A program made the translations under genes and the position numbers. 64,000 nucleotides of DNA from Anastrepha obliqua (Eukaryota > Arthropoda > Insecta > Diptera > Tephritidae): NCBI RefSeq assembly GCF_027943255.1, contig NC_072897.1, forward strand, positions 38,600,044-38,664,043, in the 5' to 3' direction. Below the pieces are notes generated by a model. The model searched no databases. It was not told the DNA's origin and saw nothing but the letters and a program-made list of their open reading frames with translations. Below are positions 54,987-64,000 of the stretch, in pieces (the stretch's first letter is position 1; each line of letters opens with the position of its first letter).

Positions 54987-55101
54987 TACAGGGTGGCTGA
55001 TGAAAGCCGCTACCAAAAAAAAATTTAATAACTTTTTTTCTTTTTAAGTTATCTGTCCATTTTTGTTTTAATTTGCAGATTGATCTTTAAAATTTATTAA
55101 A

Positions 55102-56184
55102 ATGGATAACTGGGACACGCAAACAAGAATTTGGATAGTCCGCCGCTATCACGCACTGGAGTCCGTAGCTTTGGTACAGAGAGAGTACAGGCGGATGTTT
55201 GGCGGCGATCCCCCGAGCAGATGGACCATAATGAGACTGGTGAATAATTTTGCTGAGCAAGGAACAGTCGCAAGAAGGCCTTATCATCGAAACCCACCAG
55301 TTCGGACGGAGGAAACGATCGCTGCTGTAGCTGCAGCTATACAAAGCAATCCAAGGGTTTCAACAAGAAGCTTATCTGCTCAACTTGGTGTCAGCCGACA
55401 GTCTTTGCAAACAATAATGCACAAAGATTTAGACTTATTTCCCTACAAAATTCAAATGGTTAACAAACTGAATGCAGCAGACTTGCCGATTCGCTTGGAA
55501 TTTTGCCAGAAGATCCTGCAAATGGTGGCAGAAGACCAAAACATGTTAAACTGCCTTTTCATGTCTGATGAGGCCCATTTCGATTTAAATGGCAATGTGA
55601 ACAAACAAAATTGTCGAATATGGAGTACTTCTAACCCACAGATACTCCACGAGACGGAATTGCATCCTCTTCGCGTGAAAGTGTGGTGTGCGGTTTCTTC
55701 ACACTGTATTGTCGGGCCTTATTTTTTTGAAGAAAATGGTCACACCGTTACGGTTACTGGAGACCGTTATTTGAAAATGCTGAAAGAATTTTTCTATCCA
55801 GAACTACGCCGAAAGAGAATTCCTTTCAACTCTGTGTGGTTTCAACAAGATGGGGCAACGTCTCACATAGCCCAGACTGTTATGACAGAGTTGCGACGAA
55901 AATTTCCCAATAAACTGATTTCAAGAAACTCCGAATTTCGTTGGTCCCCCAGGTCGCCTGACCTTACTGCACCTGACTTTTTCTTGTGGGGTTTATGTAA
56001 ACAAGAAGTTTATAAAACAAAGCCAACAAATTTGGATGAACTAAAACAATCCATTCGGGCAACAATTGCGGCTATTCCTGTCGCAACTCTCAAAGCAGCA
56101 ATGAACAACTTTTTACTAAGATGCCGCACTTGTGTCAACGAGCGTGGGGGGCATTTAAATTCAATTATTTTTAAAACTAGTTAA
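55102..56184 (+). CDS. DD41D (rosa-like mariner) transposase, copy 2
   Basis: Intact 360-codon gene with Asp156, Asp250 and Asp292 all present. It differs from copy 1 at about ten residues, e.g. Pro for Leu at 114, Ala for Thr at 126, Lys for Thr at 193, His for Arg at 201 and Ser for Pro at 282. The last lies within the normally conserved WPPRSPD loop next to the third Asp, so this copy may be weaker. It is otherwise complete: N-terminal double helix-turn-helix, catalytic core, C-terminal NEHGGHLN-type end (NERGG here). The MITE downstream leaves the gene untouched but may affect its 3' end processing. Confidence 0.92.
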   Translation: MDNWDTQTRIWIVRRYHALESVALVQREYRRMFGGDPPSRWTIMRLVNNFAEQGTVARRPYHRNPPVRTEETIAAVAAAIQSNPRVSTRSLSAQLGVSRQSLQTIMHKDLDLFPYKIQMVNKLNAADLPIRLEFCQKILQMVAEDQNMLNCLFMSDEAHFDLNGNVNKQNCRIWSTSNPQILHETELHPLRVKVWCAVSSHCIVGPYFFEENGHTVTVTGDRYLKMLKEFFYPELRRKRIPFNSVWFQQDGATSHIAQTVMTELRRKFPNKLISRNSEFRWSPRSPDLTAPDFFLWGLCKQEVYKTKPTNLDELKQSIRATIAAIPVATLKAAMNNFLLRCRTCVNERGGHLNSIIFKTS

Positions 56185-56195
56185 GCTACATTTAA

Positions 56196-56900
56196 GGGGG
56201 AAGTCTACTGTGACAAGGGAAAAAACAGGCTTATTTTCCGGATTTTATTTCTAACAAAATATTGCTCGTACATAAAATCTATTTAAACTCTTATCTTTAT
56301 TATATATTTAAGTTTTTGAAAAAAAAATTTTAAGTCAAAATATTCAAAATGGCCGCTGTGGCACTTCTGCAAGCGCAGGTCCGCTTTTCTTAGGTGCCTA
56401 AACGGTGTACATGAAATCTTACGTTTCGGTGATCTAAAACAAAATATTGTTATCATATACATAGTATTGACTCTCGTCTGACGTAGGATTATGTCGATAA
56501 AAAATTTTGGCGTTGAAAAAAAAATTCTTGAAATTTTTTTCTTTTTTTTTGCCTAAAATTGATGTTACTATTGTTTATAACAATTTAACAAATAACGATA
56601 TCAAAAAAATCCTATGTCAGACGAGAGACACTATTACAGAGAATATATAATTAAATTTTTAAGCTGATTCATTTATCAGAACTCGAGATATCGTGTACAC
56701 CGTATAGAAAAGCGGACCTGCGCTTGCAGAAGTGCCACAGCGGCCATTTTGAATATTTTGACTTAAAATTTTTTTTTCAAAAACTTAAATATATAATAAA
56801 GATAAGAGTTTAAATAGATTTTATGTACGAGCAATATTTTGTTAGAAATAAAATCCGGAAAATAAGCCTGTTTTTTCCCTTGTCACAGTAGACTTCCCCC
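56196..56900. mobile_element. 705-bp near-perfect palindromic MITE with TTAA target site
   Basis: Left arm gggggaagtctactgtgaca... and right arm ...tgtcacagtagacttccccc are inverted copies over more than 200 bp. Weaker pairing (e.g. actctcgtctgac with gtcagacgagaga) continues towards the middle. TTAA lies on both sides (56192-56195, 56901-56904) while rosa copies 1 and 3 have a single TTAA there. A TTAA duplication is typical of piggyBac-type transposition. There is no coding content. Confidence 0.9.
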
Positions 56901-57013
56901 TTAATAAAATTTAATGACCTTCAACTTGAAAAAAAAAAAAAATGAATTCCATACACAAAAAAAAAAAGTTATTTGAGTTTCTTAATGTAGCAAAATTCAT
57001 CAGCCACCCTGTA

Positions 57014-57137
57014 GTTCACAAAAGTATAAAATATATATAAAATAACCAGAAGATAATTGAGATGTTTTAATTGTTTTCGAAACATGACGAACATACAGTC
57101 TTGGAATGATCAGGACAAATGAATTTATTGCAAACGT
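57014..57137. other. Short spacer
   Basis: AT-rich with no recognisable content; the Helitron sequence begins at about 57138. Confidence 0.3.
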
Positions 57138-57524
57138 TAGCAATGTGTGTAAGTTTGGTTTAATTCGGTGCAGACACGGCCGGTTAGCGAACACACACAA
57201 AAAGTTGACTTTATTTTATATATAAGATTTTTTTCAGTTTGTGTCCGAAAAATCCAAATATCTTACGGAACCCTATTTTTTCCAAAATAAAATGTAATCC
57301 ATGTTACTCTTGGATAATGTAGTTTTCGAATGGTGAGAATTTTTAAAATCGGTCCAGTAGTTTTTGAGCCTATTCGTTACAAACAAACAAACAAACAAAC
57401 AAACAAAGTTTTCCTCTTTATAATAGTTTCTTTTTTTTTTTTTTTGTTTTGTTTTGTCGGGACAACTAGCAAGTGCAGCACTCAGACATTAATTGAGTCC
57501 ATTGTACTACACTTGGATTCCCTT

Positions 57525-60500
57525 TTAATTTTCTTTAAATCTACCCGATCTCCGAAGAAATCTGAGTAGATCTTGTGGTGCCAAGGAGCCAAGATGGTCG
57601 CTTCTTAACACATCAGTGCCAAAGACCTCAAACCTGATTCGGGCGAAGGCGGGGCAGACACACAGGAAGTGATCCGCCGTCTCATCCTCCTCTTCACAAG
57701 CTGGGCAGAGTACACTGTCTGAGATGCCCAACCTTTCCATGTGCTTTGCCCACAGAAAGTGGCCCGTCATTAGTCCAACCAGCCGTCTGCACTCCCCTCT
57801 GCCTAATGACAGAAGGGTTTGCGACAGTCGATCGGACATGACAGGTAACATCAGTTTTGTCCATCTGCAGCCTCTCTCGGCCTGCCAAGCTCGCTTGTGG
57901 GTAGTAGTTACCCATTTGCTAACCGTGGCCGTGATGGCCGCAGAGGGGAGTGGCAAAGCGGGCTCTGGGCCAAAGAAGTTGGCTTCAGAGCCCATCTTAG
58001 CTAAGGAGTCAGAGGTCTCGTTACCCGCGATACCCACGTGTCCCGGGACCCATGTTAGCATCAGGCTGTTATGTCTGCCGACATAGTTCAGCCTGGATTT
58101 ACAGGACTTCACTACCCCTGATGTGGTTTGAGGGATGTCTAAGGCCATAAGCGCAGCTTGGCTGTCGCTGCAGACACATATAGATCTGCCTCTCCATCGT
58201 TTTTCGGTCCTGGAGCCATCCGTAAAAATGCGAAAACAGTGTTTGCCGGGCTCATTTTCTTAGTCTCCCCACAACTGAGCCTCTGGAAGCACTACACTGT
58301 ATCTCTTTTCAAGTACGACTCTTGATGGCATTGAGTCAAGGGGCATGGAGAGAATCGTTGGATCGATGTCCATACCTTCTCTGTGTTCCAATGCCGGACA
58401 AGGGCCGTACCAGTTCCCACTGTGTTTCAGTCTGCAGATGGCCTTCAGGGCCTCTCCTCGGATGAAAGCATCAAGTGGTGGTAAACCAATCAGAGCATCT
58501 AGTGCCGGGCCTGAAGTAGTCGGAAAAGCTCCGGTGCAACAGATGGCCACAGTGCGTTGTAGTCTCGATAAGGTCCTCCTGACTCCCACTAGGGATAGTC
58601 TACTCATCCAGACCACTGATGCATAGGTGATAATGGGTCTTATCATAGCTGTGTAGATCCATAGGACCTTGCTAGGAGAGAGACCCCACGTTTTCCCAAA
58701 GACACCTTTGCACTGCCAGAAAGCTGTCAGCGCTTTGGATGCCTTTGTCTCAACGTGTGATTTCCATAGGAGCTTACTATCGAGGATTACTCCTAGATAT
58801 TTAATTTCCTTGGATAGCTGGATTGTGACTCCTTTTAGCTTTGGCAGAACGATTCCGTCAAGCTTCCTCCTTCTGGTAAAGAGGACAATACCAGTCTTGG
58901 CGGGATTTGCCGACAGCCCGTTCGCACAGCACCAAGTGTCAATCCGATCCAGAGTTTTCTGCACTTTCCTGCAGATGTTCATAAGCGAAGAGCCTGTTAC
59001 CAAACAAGCAACGTCGTCCGCATATGCTTGTGCGAAGACTCCCGAATCGTTTAAGGTGGTGAGTAGAGGATCGACTACCATGCACCAGAGCAACGGAGAC
59101 AGCACACCGCCTTGGGGGCAGCCTCTGTTAACCCCAGATGACACCAGCAGATCTTCCTCTGCTCGCACGGAAACGATTCTTTGGGCCAGCATCGAACGAA
59201 TCCAATTTACTAGCACCCGGTCTACGCCGTGCCTACTAGCAGAGTTACACATACTATCAAAAGTGGCATTATCAAACGCCCCCTCTATGTCTAAAAAGAT
59301 ACCCATAGCGTAGTCCCTCCTGTCGATGGCCAGCTCTATCCTAGCAACAAGGTTTTGCAGTGCCGACTCGCAGGATTTTCCACTCTGATAGGCATGCTGA
59401 AATAGAGACAGAGGGTGAGCCTTCAGCGACTTCTGACGTATGCGCAGTTCCACTAGTCGTTAGAGACTTTTCAGCATGAAAGAGGTCATGCTGATTGGTC
59501 TAAAGCTTTTGGGGCTGGTGTAGTCGTCTTTTCCAACCTTTGGGATAAAAGCGACCCTCACCATCCTCCAAGAGCGTGGTATGTAAGCCAGTGCCAGGCA
59601 TGCCGAGAAGATTTTCTTCAGGGCTGCTGTCACGAACTCTGCACCCTCCTTCAGCATGGCAGGAAATATGCCATCTGGTCCGGGCGACTTGTAGTCGCCA
59701 AAAGATTTGATGGCAAATCGAATGGCGGCCACATTCACCACAGATCTGGCAACGAACCAGTCATGCCGCGAAGGTGTAGCAGCTCTGACAACTGCCTCTA
59801 TCAATAAGGGCTGTTGCCGGCTGATGCTTATCTGATTACCAGGAAAGTGAGACTCCATCAGCAAGCTGAGTGTCTCACTTTTCCGCTCCGTGAAGGAGCC
59901 ATTAGATTTCCTAAGTGACCCCAGCTTTGCCGTTGGGTCCCTTTTCAGGATCCTAACCAACTTCGCCGTGTCACTCAGAGATTCAATACCGCTGCAGAAT
60001 TCCCTATATGAGGCTTTTTTCGATTCCCGAATAAGCCTCTTGTAGTTCTTCTGAACATCACGGTATCGCTCCCAGTCCTCTGCAAGGTTAGTCTTGAGGG
60101 CCCGGTTTAGGAGTTTTCTCGACTCACGCCTCAACATCTGGAGCTCTTGGTTCCACCAAGGAACGGGAGTCCGGCTCGGGAGAGGTCGAGTTGGACAGGC
60201 TGACTCAAAACAGTCGGTTAGGGCAGCGTTGAGTTTCTCAACAGCCGCCTCAATGGCCTGTTCTTTTCGAAGTCTTGGTGGCGCAACGTCAAGGTCCCGC
60301 AACGCCTCCCTAAACTTCTGCCAGTCTGTTTTTCTTGGGTTTCTAGAGGGCAATGGCATTTGTGCCTCCTCGCCACACTGAAACTTAATGTACCTGTGGT
60401 CCGAGCACGAATCTTCGGCAAGGACTCTCCAGTTCTTGATTGACCGCCCAAGTTTTGAGTTTGATAGGGTTAAATCAATCACCTCCTGTCTTCTAGACGT

Positions 60501-61085
60501 TACAAACGTTGGCTGTGAGCCCTTGTTTTGTATGTCTAGGCAGGAGGACGCGATAAATTCGAATAGTCGAGAGCCCCGTCCATTGCACTTGCTGCTGCCC
60601 CAGATTGTATGCTGGGCATTAGCATCGCAACATAGGATGAGGCCCAGACTGCGCCGCTCACAGAACCTCACGAGACTAGTGGCCTTCCCGGGTGGTGGCC
60701 CTTCCAGAGCATCGTAAGGAAAGTAAGCAGATGCAATCACAAACTTCGACCATCCGCGTCTACCTCTATAACACACCTCAGCCGCTACCAGGTCTTGGCA
60801 ACAGAATTGCTCAAGACCCGTCACAGTGAGATGGGATGATACTATAAGACCGGTCCTAGGTCTGCTAGAACTCCTGTCATATAGTAACGTGGCCCCTTTC
60901 AGCGCACTTAAGCCACAGAGACGGCCCCTAAAGACCCAGGGCTCTTGCACTGCTGTTATGTGGGGTAATGTGTGCAGCTGGGAAAGCCTTCTACTTAGTA
61001 GTGCAGTAGCGACTTTGGAATGTTGCAAGTTAATTTGCGTCACCGTCAAGGGACGATAGCTACAGGAATCGTCCGAGTCAATCAT
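57525..61085 (-). pseudogene. LOA-4 ORF2: endonuclease-RT-RNase H in one frame with two stop codons
   Basis: The frame from ATG 61085 to 57525 spans 1187 codons, broken only by TAA at about 59460 (Glu to stop in KSLERLVEL) and TAA at about 58262. Endonuclease: TVTQINLQHSKVATALL, ITAVQEPWVF (Glu), LILCCDANAQHTIWGSS, SRRQEVIDLTLSN and SDHRYIKF. RT: YKSPGPDGIFPAML, FRPISMTSFMLKSL, QHAYQSGKSCESAL, FLDIEGAFDN, RGCPQGGVLSPLLW and YADD at 59013-59024. RNase H: FTDGSR, then a jump straight to CVCSDSQAALMAL, so about 40 residues including the catalytic Glu are deleted, then VPGHVGIAGNETSDSLA. A CPACEEEDETADHFLCVCPA finger ends it. The ATG overlaps the ORF1 stop as ATGA. Confidence 0.9.
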
Positions 61086-62346
61086 TTGGGAAAGACATGA
61101 AAGCTGGCCGTCCCAAGGAAGAGACTCAGACGGTTCCCGTACCGTGAGCCCATGACATCAACACTGGCCTCGTCCACTCGCACCACAAGAGTAGCACCTT
61201 CCTTCCCGTCCCGGTTTTTACTCTTGGTGTACGAGACGACTCGCCAAAGCCTCGTGTTGATGCCCAGATTCTGGGCACGTAGACAGGATAGGACATCCGC
61301 CGTAGACAGGTCTGGATCCGGAATCCAACAGATGGCCTTCCTGAGGGGTACACTCTCCTCGCTGCAGACTGCGAAGCGAGTGGTCCCCATGGGGGGCACG
61401 TTATTGACCACGGTCCTGATCCACTCGAAGTTGGCCAGAGACGCGCACATCACCTTTATGGTGCCGTCCTTTGTCTCATAGCCCTTCGCGTTGGCTTCCG
61501 GACCGGAGGCAATAACCCGACGTATCAGCTGGCTTTTGCAGTATTTGATTTCTGCATCCGTCAGCTGATGGTCAGGCCCCAGTTTTCCAATCACAGCCAC
61601 AGGTCGTGGGCCAGCAGCCTTCTCGCAATAGGATGGCTTGGCCGCACCCTTGGATGTGCTTGGGCGAAGGTCCAGCTCCCGATCCTCCACTGACGAAGAT
61701 TTCGCCGGGCAGACAGCTGTGCTGGACTTTTTGTCGAGGCGCCGATAGAGACGTGGCTCAGCAGAACCTTTTCCCGCCACATTGACTGGTGCCAAGACCG
61801 CGCTCGTACCTTGGGGGTCGTGGCTCAGTCATTGGCGGCAACCGCAGGGCAGGGAGGTGTGCTGCTTTCAGCCGCCGTCTTTCTCCGCTTGCCTCGAGAG
61901 CGAGACAACTTGGGAGTGCCTGTGCCCACCGAAGACTCGGTAGCTTCCGTGGGTGTCACTTCCGCTGACCGAGGTCGTTTGGAAGACACAGACACAGAAG
62001 GGCCGGCAGAGCCACATGAGGATTTCTCCCGCATGAGCTCTGCCCGCCGCTTTCTTCTCTTCCTCCTTGCCGCGCTCTTCGATTTCCCTGCTTCTTTGGG
62101 AGGTCGTGCAGCCACCGAAGAGACCTCACAACTCAGGTCCTCAGAAGCAGGGAAACGTTTTTCAGACTCTGAAGGAGAGAAGATTGCGATAGCAACCCCC
62201 GTCTCCTCCAGGATGCGCTCTCGCTCGTAGAGCTGAGAGACTTGGGTAATGGTTGGGGCCTCCAGAATCCATGCCCCTGCCGCCGAAGCGGGTGGATTGC
62301 CACTTGTGTGGATTCCACCTGGAGTAATAGATCCTTTGTTTTCCAT
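61082..62346 (-). pseudogene. LOA-4 ORF1 (gag-like), one frameshift
   Basis: ATG 62346 starts MENKGSITPGGIHTSGNPPA. The first 173 codons are Ser/Lys/Arg-rich (KSAARRKRRKRRAELMREKS; SRGKRRKTAAES), consistent with RNA binding. A frameshift near 61826 leads into the second part (to 61082), with LGPDHQLTDAEIKYCKSQLI, FEWIRTVVNNVPP and CWIPDPDLSTADVLSCLRAQ. No CCHC knuckle is seen. The stop codon overlaps the ORF2 ATG (61082-61085), suggesting translation by stop-restart coupling. Restoring one base would give a protein of about 420 residues. Confidence 0.8.
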
Positions 62347-62569
62347 TACCTTTTTTTTGGTTTTTTTTCGGGACTCCTCCCTAGCCAGTTTGGTTCGCGG
62401 ATGGCACCCTGATTCTATGCCAACTTTGAGTCATCACACGAGTGTTGAACCCACCCCAACAGGGAAGGCCACTCTTGTGATACCAGGGCTCCCTATCCAC
62501 CACCTGGGACGCGCCCGATGGGAGATCAGGCAACTCCACACGAGTCTTTATAATATTAGTATAGATATA

Positions 62570-63881
62570 CAGGGTGGCTGATGAAAGCCGCTACGAAAAA
62601 AAAATTTAATAACTTTTTTTCTTTTTAAGTTATCTGTCCATTTTTGTTTTAATTTGCAGATTGATCTTTAAAATTTATTAAAATGGATAACTGGGACACG
62701 CAAACAAGAATTTGGATAGTCCGCCGCTATCACGCACTGGAGTCCGTAGCTTTGGTACAGAGAGAGTACAAGCGGATGTTTGGCGGCGATCCCCCGAGCA
62801 GATGGACCATAATGAGACTGGTGAATAATTTTGCTGAGCAAGGAACAGTCGCAAGAAGGCCTTATCATCGAAACCCACCAGTTCGGACGAAGGAAACGAT
62901 CGCTGCTGTAGCTGCAGCTATACAAAGCAATCCAAGGGTTTCAACAAGAAGCTTATCTGCTCAACTTGGTGTCAGCCGACAGTCTTTGCAAACAATAATG
63001 CACAAAGATTTAGACTTATTTTCCTACAAAATTCAAATGGTTAACAAACTGAATGCAGCAGACTTGCCGATTCGCTTGGAATTTTGCCAGAAGATCCTGC
63101 AAATGGTGGCAGAAGACCAAAACATGTTAAACTGCCTTTTCATGTCTGATGAGGCCCATTTCGATTTAAACGGCAATGTGAACAAACAAAATTGTCGAAT
63201 ATGGAGTACTTCTAACCCACAGATACTCCACGAGACGGAATTGCATCCTCTTCGCGTGACAGTGTGGTGTGCGGTTTCTTCACGCTGTATTGTCGGGCCT
63301 TATTTTTTTGAAGAAAATGGTCATACCGTTACGCTTACTGGAGACCGTTATTTGAAAATGCTGAAAGAATTTTTCTATCAAGAACTACGCCGAAAGAGAA
63401 TTCCTTTCAACTCTGTGTGGTTTCAACAAGATGGGGCAACGTCTCACATAGCCCAGACTGTTATGACAGAGTTGCGACGAAAATTTCCCAATAAACTGAT
63501 TTCAAGAAACTCCGAATTTCGTTGGCCCCCCAGGTCGCCTGACCTTACTGCACCTGACTTTTTCTTGTGGGGTTTATGTAAACAAGAAGTTTATAAAACA
63601 AAGCCAACAAATTTGGATGAACTAAAAGAATCCATTCGGGCAACAATTGCGGCTATTCCTGTCGCAACTCTCAAAGCAGCAATGAACAACTTTTTACTAA
63701 GATGCCGCACTTGTGTCAACGAGCATGGGGGGCATTTAAATTCAATTATTTTTAAAACTAGTTAAGCTACATTTAATAAAATTTAATAACCTTCAACTTG
63801 AAAAAAAAATAAATGAATTCCATACACTAAAAAAAAAGTTATTTGAGTTTCTTAATGTAGCAAAATTCATCAGCCACCCTG
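62570..63881 (+). mobile_element. Rosa-like DD41D transposon, copy 3 (complete)
   Basis: 1312 bp, same ends as copies 1 and 2, TA at 62568-62569 and 63882-63883. The unoccupied site gatatagttacaaacc is present at 54203-54218, giving direct proof of insertion with TA duplication. The insertion is four bases outside the Helitron 3 terminus. Confidence 0.95.
62683..63765 (+). CDS. DD41D (rosa-like mariner) transposase, copy 3
   Basis: Intact 360-codon gene; Asp156, Asp250 and Asp292 present with the conserved WPPRSPD loop. Differences from the other copies include Lys30 for Arg, Lys70 for Glu, Ser114, Leu218 for Val, Gln233 for Pro and Glu316 for Gln. The QQDGATSH block, the double helix-turn-helix and the C-terminal NEHGGHLN end are standard. 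Since it combines intact catalytic residues, complete ends and a clean TA duplication, it is, with copy 1, the best candidate for an active element in this window. Confidence 0.93.
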   Translation: MDNWDTQTRIWIVRRYHALESVALVQREYKRMFGGDPPSRWTIMRLVNNFAEQGTVARRPYHRNPPVRTKETIAAVAAAIQSNPRVSTRSLSAQLGVSRQSLQTIMHKDLDLFSYKIQMVNKLNAADLPIRLEFCQKILQMVAEDQNMLNCLFMSDEAHFDLNGNVNKQNCRIWSTSNPQILHETELHPLRVTVWCAVSSRCIVGPYFFEENGHTVTLTGDRYLKMLKEFFYQELRRKRIPFNSVWFQQDGATSHIAQTVMTELRRKFPNKLISRNSEFRWPPRSPDLTAPDFFLWGLCKQEVYKTKPTNLDELKESIRATIAAIPVATLKAAMNNFLLRCRTCVNEHGGHLNSIIFKTS

Positions 63882-63883
63882 TA

Positions 63884-64000
63884 GTTACAAACCTTCAACG
63901 AACGCAAAATGTATGCATATAAAAAACAACAACTGCGACCGTCTTCTTGTCCGTCAGTGAAAAGATGGGATATGTATACCCTATGAGCAGAAAGAACCGG
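63884..64000 (-). repeat. Element U, copy 3 (runs off the window)
   Basis: Practically identical to 54209-54326: Helitron-adjacent flank and the start of the mariner remnant. The Helitron junction is at the same base as in U copy 2, so copies 2 and 3 descend from one U that already held the Helitron. Confidence 0.85.

Larger units (their letters stand above)
54989..57011 (+). mobile_element. Rosa-like DD41D transposon, copy 2, with a MITE in its 3' UTR
   Basis: Same 16-bp ends as copy 1, flanked by TA (54987-54988, 57012-57013). It is 2023 bp only because a 705-bp MITE sits 11 bp after the stop codon. Without the MITE and its extra TTAA the length is 1314 bp, equal to the other copies within two bases. 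Confidence 0.93.
57426..62544 (-). mobile_element. LOA-4: nearly intact LOA-like retrotransposon in Helitron 3
   Basis: It is flanked by tctttataata at 57415-57425 and 62545-62555, an exact 11-bp duplication of Helitron sequence. From the right: 5' leader (62544-62347), ORF1 (62346-61082), ORF2 (61085-57525), 3' UTR and an A-rich tail (57426-57455). The lesions are one frameshift in ORF1, two stop codons in ORF2 and one in-frame deletion in RNase H, so it is young. Confidence 0.92.
57138..62565 (-). mobile_element. Helitron copy 3, truncated, interrupted by LOA-4
   Basis: 57138-57425 matches the 5' part of Helitron 2 (52995-53087 plus 53988-54190), and the last 20 bases up to the 5' terminus are at 62545-62565. 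LOA-4 lies between, with an 11-bp duplication. The 3' part and unit array are missing. It contains a (caaa)n run at 57381-57406, a family-wide feature near the 5' end. Confidence 0.8.

Noticed and set aside
1..64000. A new defence or other multi-gene system
   Set aside because: The genes that can be recognised all belong to transposable elements, apart from one partial spliced candidate; no gene cluster with a common role is visible.

Overview
The window reads as transposon-packed, AT-rich DNA from a higher fly, most likely a tephritid fruit fly. The reasons are DD41D mariners resembling the rosa group described from Ceratitis, a tRNA-derived SINE with an (AT)n tail, LOA-clade non-LTR elements with an RNase H domain, and abundant acatatgtatgta-type simple sequence. 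The organism is inferred from element types; no host marker gene was found. I see no complete host gene, rRNA, tRNA gene or CRISPR array. The only candidate host-like gene is a small spliced fragment at 9.09-9.44 kb.

Layout. 1-4.0 kb: decayed LOA-like retrotransposon on the minus strand (LOA-1), with a SINE fragment inside it that holds a DD41D element, which holds another one. 4.2-6.1 kb: SINE, then jockey-like RT and EN scraps. 6.15-7.46 kb: intact rosa-like DD41D transposon copy 1. 7.5-9.6 kb: unannotated DNA with an inverted repeat and the spliced fragment. 9.6-14.9 kb: LOA-2 (minus), broken by a dead mariner. 15.9-18.2 kb: SINE, an inverted-repeat element and a 5'-truncated R1-like copy with a 42-A tail. 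19.5-20.6 kb: dead DD37D (maT-like) transposase. 21.1-23.0 kb: pogo/Tigger-like remnant holding a small DD41D relative.

23.05-40.0 kb is best explained as one CR1-like retrotransposon on the minus strand, opened by successive insertions. Its PHD-finger ORF1 starts at 40,013 and its RT ends near 23,072. Between these lie two copies of a 4-bp-TSD inverted-repeat element (E1 and E2, with a full R1-like element inside E2), a 5.7-kb inverted-terminus element (U) that carries a Helitron, and a 1-kb long-TIR MITE.

41.7-49.8 kb: an LTR/PBS-like remnant, 5'-truncated LOA-3 (with TSD), a DD41D deletion derivative, and a BEL/Pao element with a Lys-type primer-binding site. 49.8-64 kb: further copies of U, each with the same Helitron insertion, hit again by a DD41D element, by rosa copies 2 and 3, by a 705-bp palindromic TTAA MITE, and by LOA-4. 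LOA-4 is nearly intact: its ORF2 is one frame interrupted by only two stop codons.

What is active. The three rosa-like copies (360 codons each, full catalytic DDD, 16-bp identical inverted ends, TA duplications) are the only intact genes. The other transposases and RTs are broken. Several insertions can be proven inside the window because an unoccupied relative is also present: Helitron 1 versus 16.87 kb, Helitron 2 versus 31.64 kb, rosa-3 versus 54.2 kb, the TTAA MITE versus rosa-1, and the 53-kb DD41D element versus 57.2 kb.
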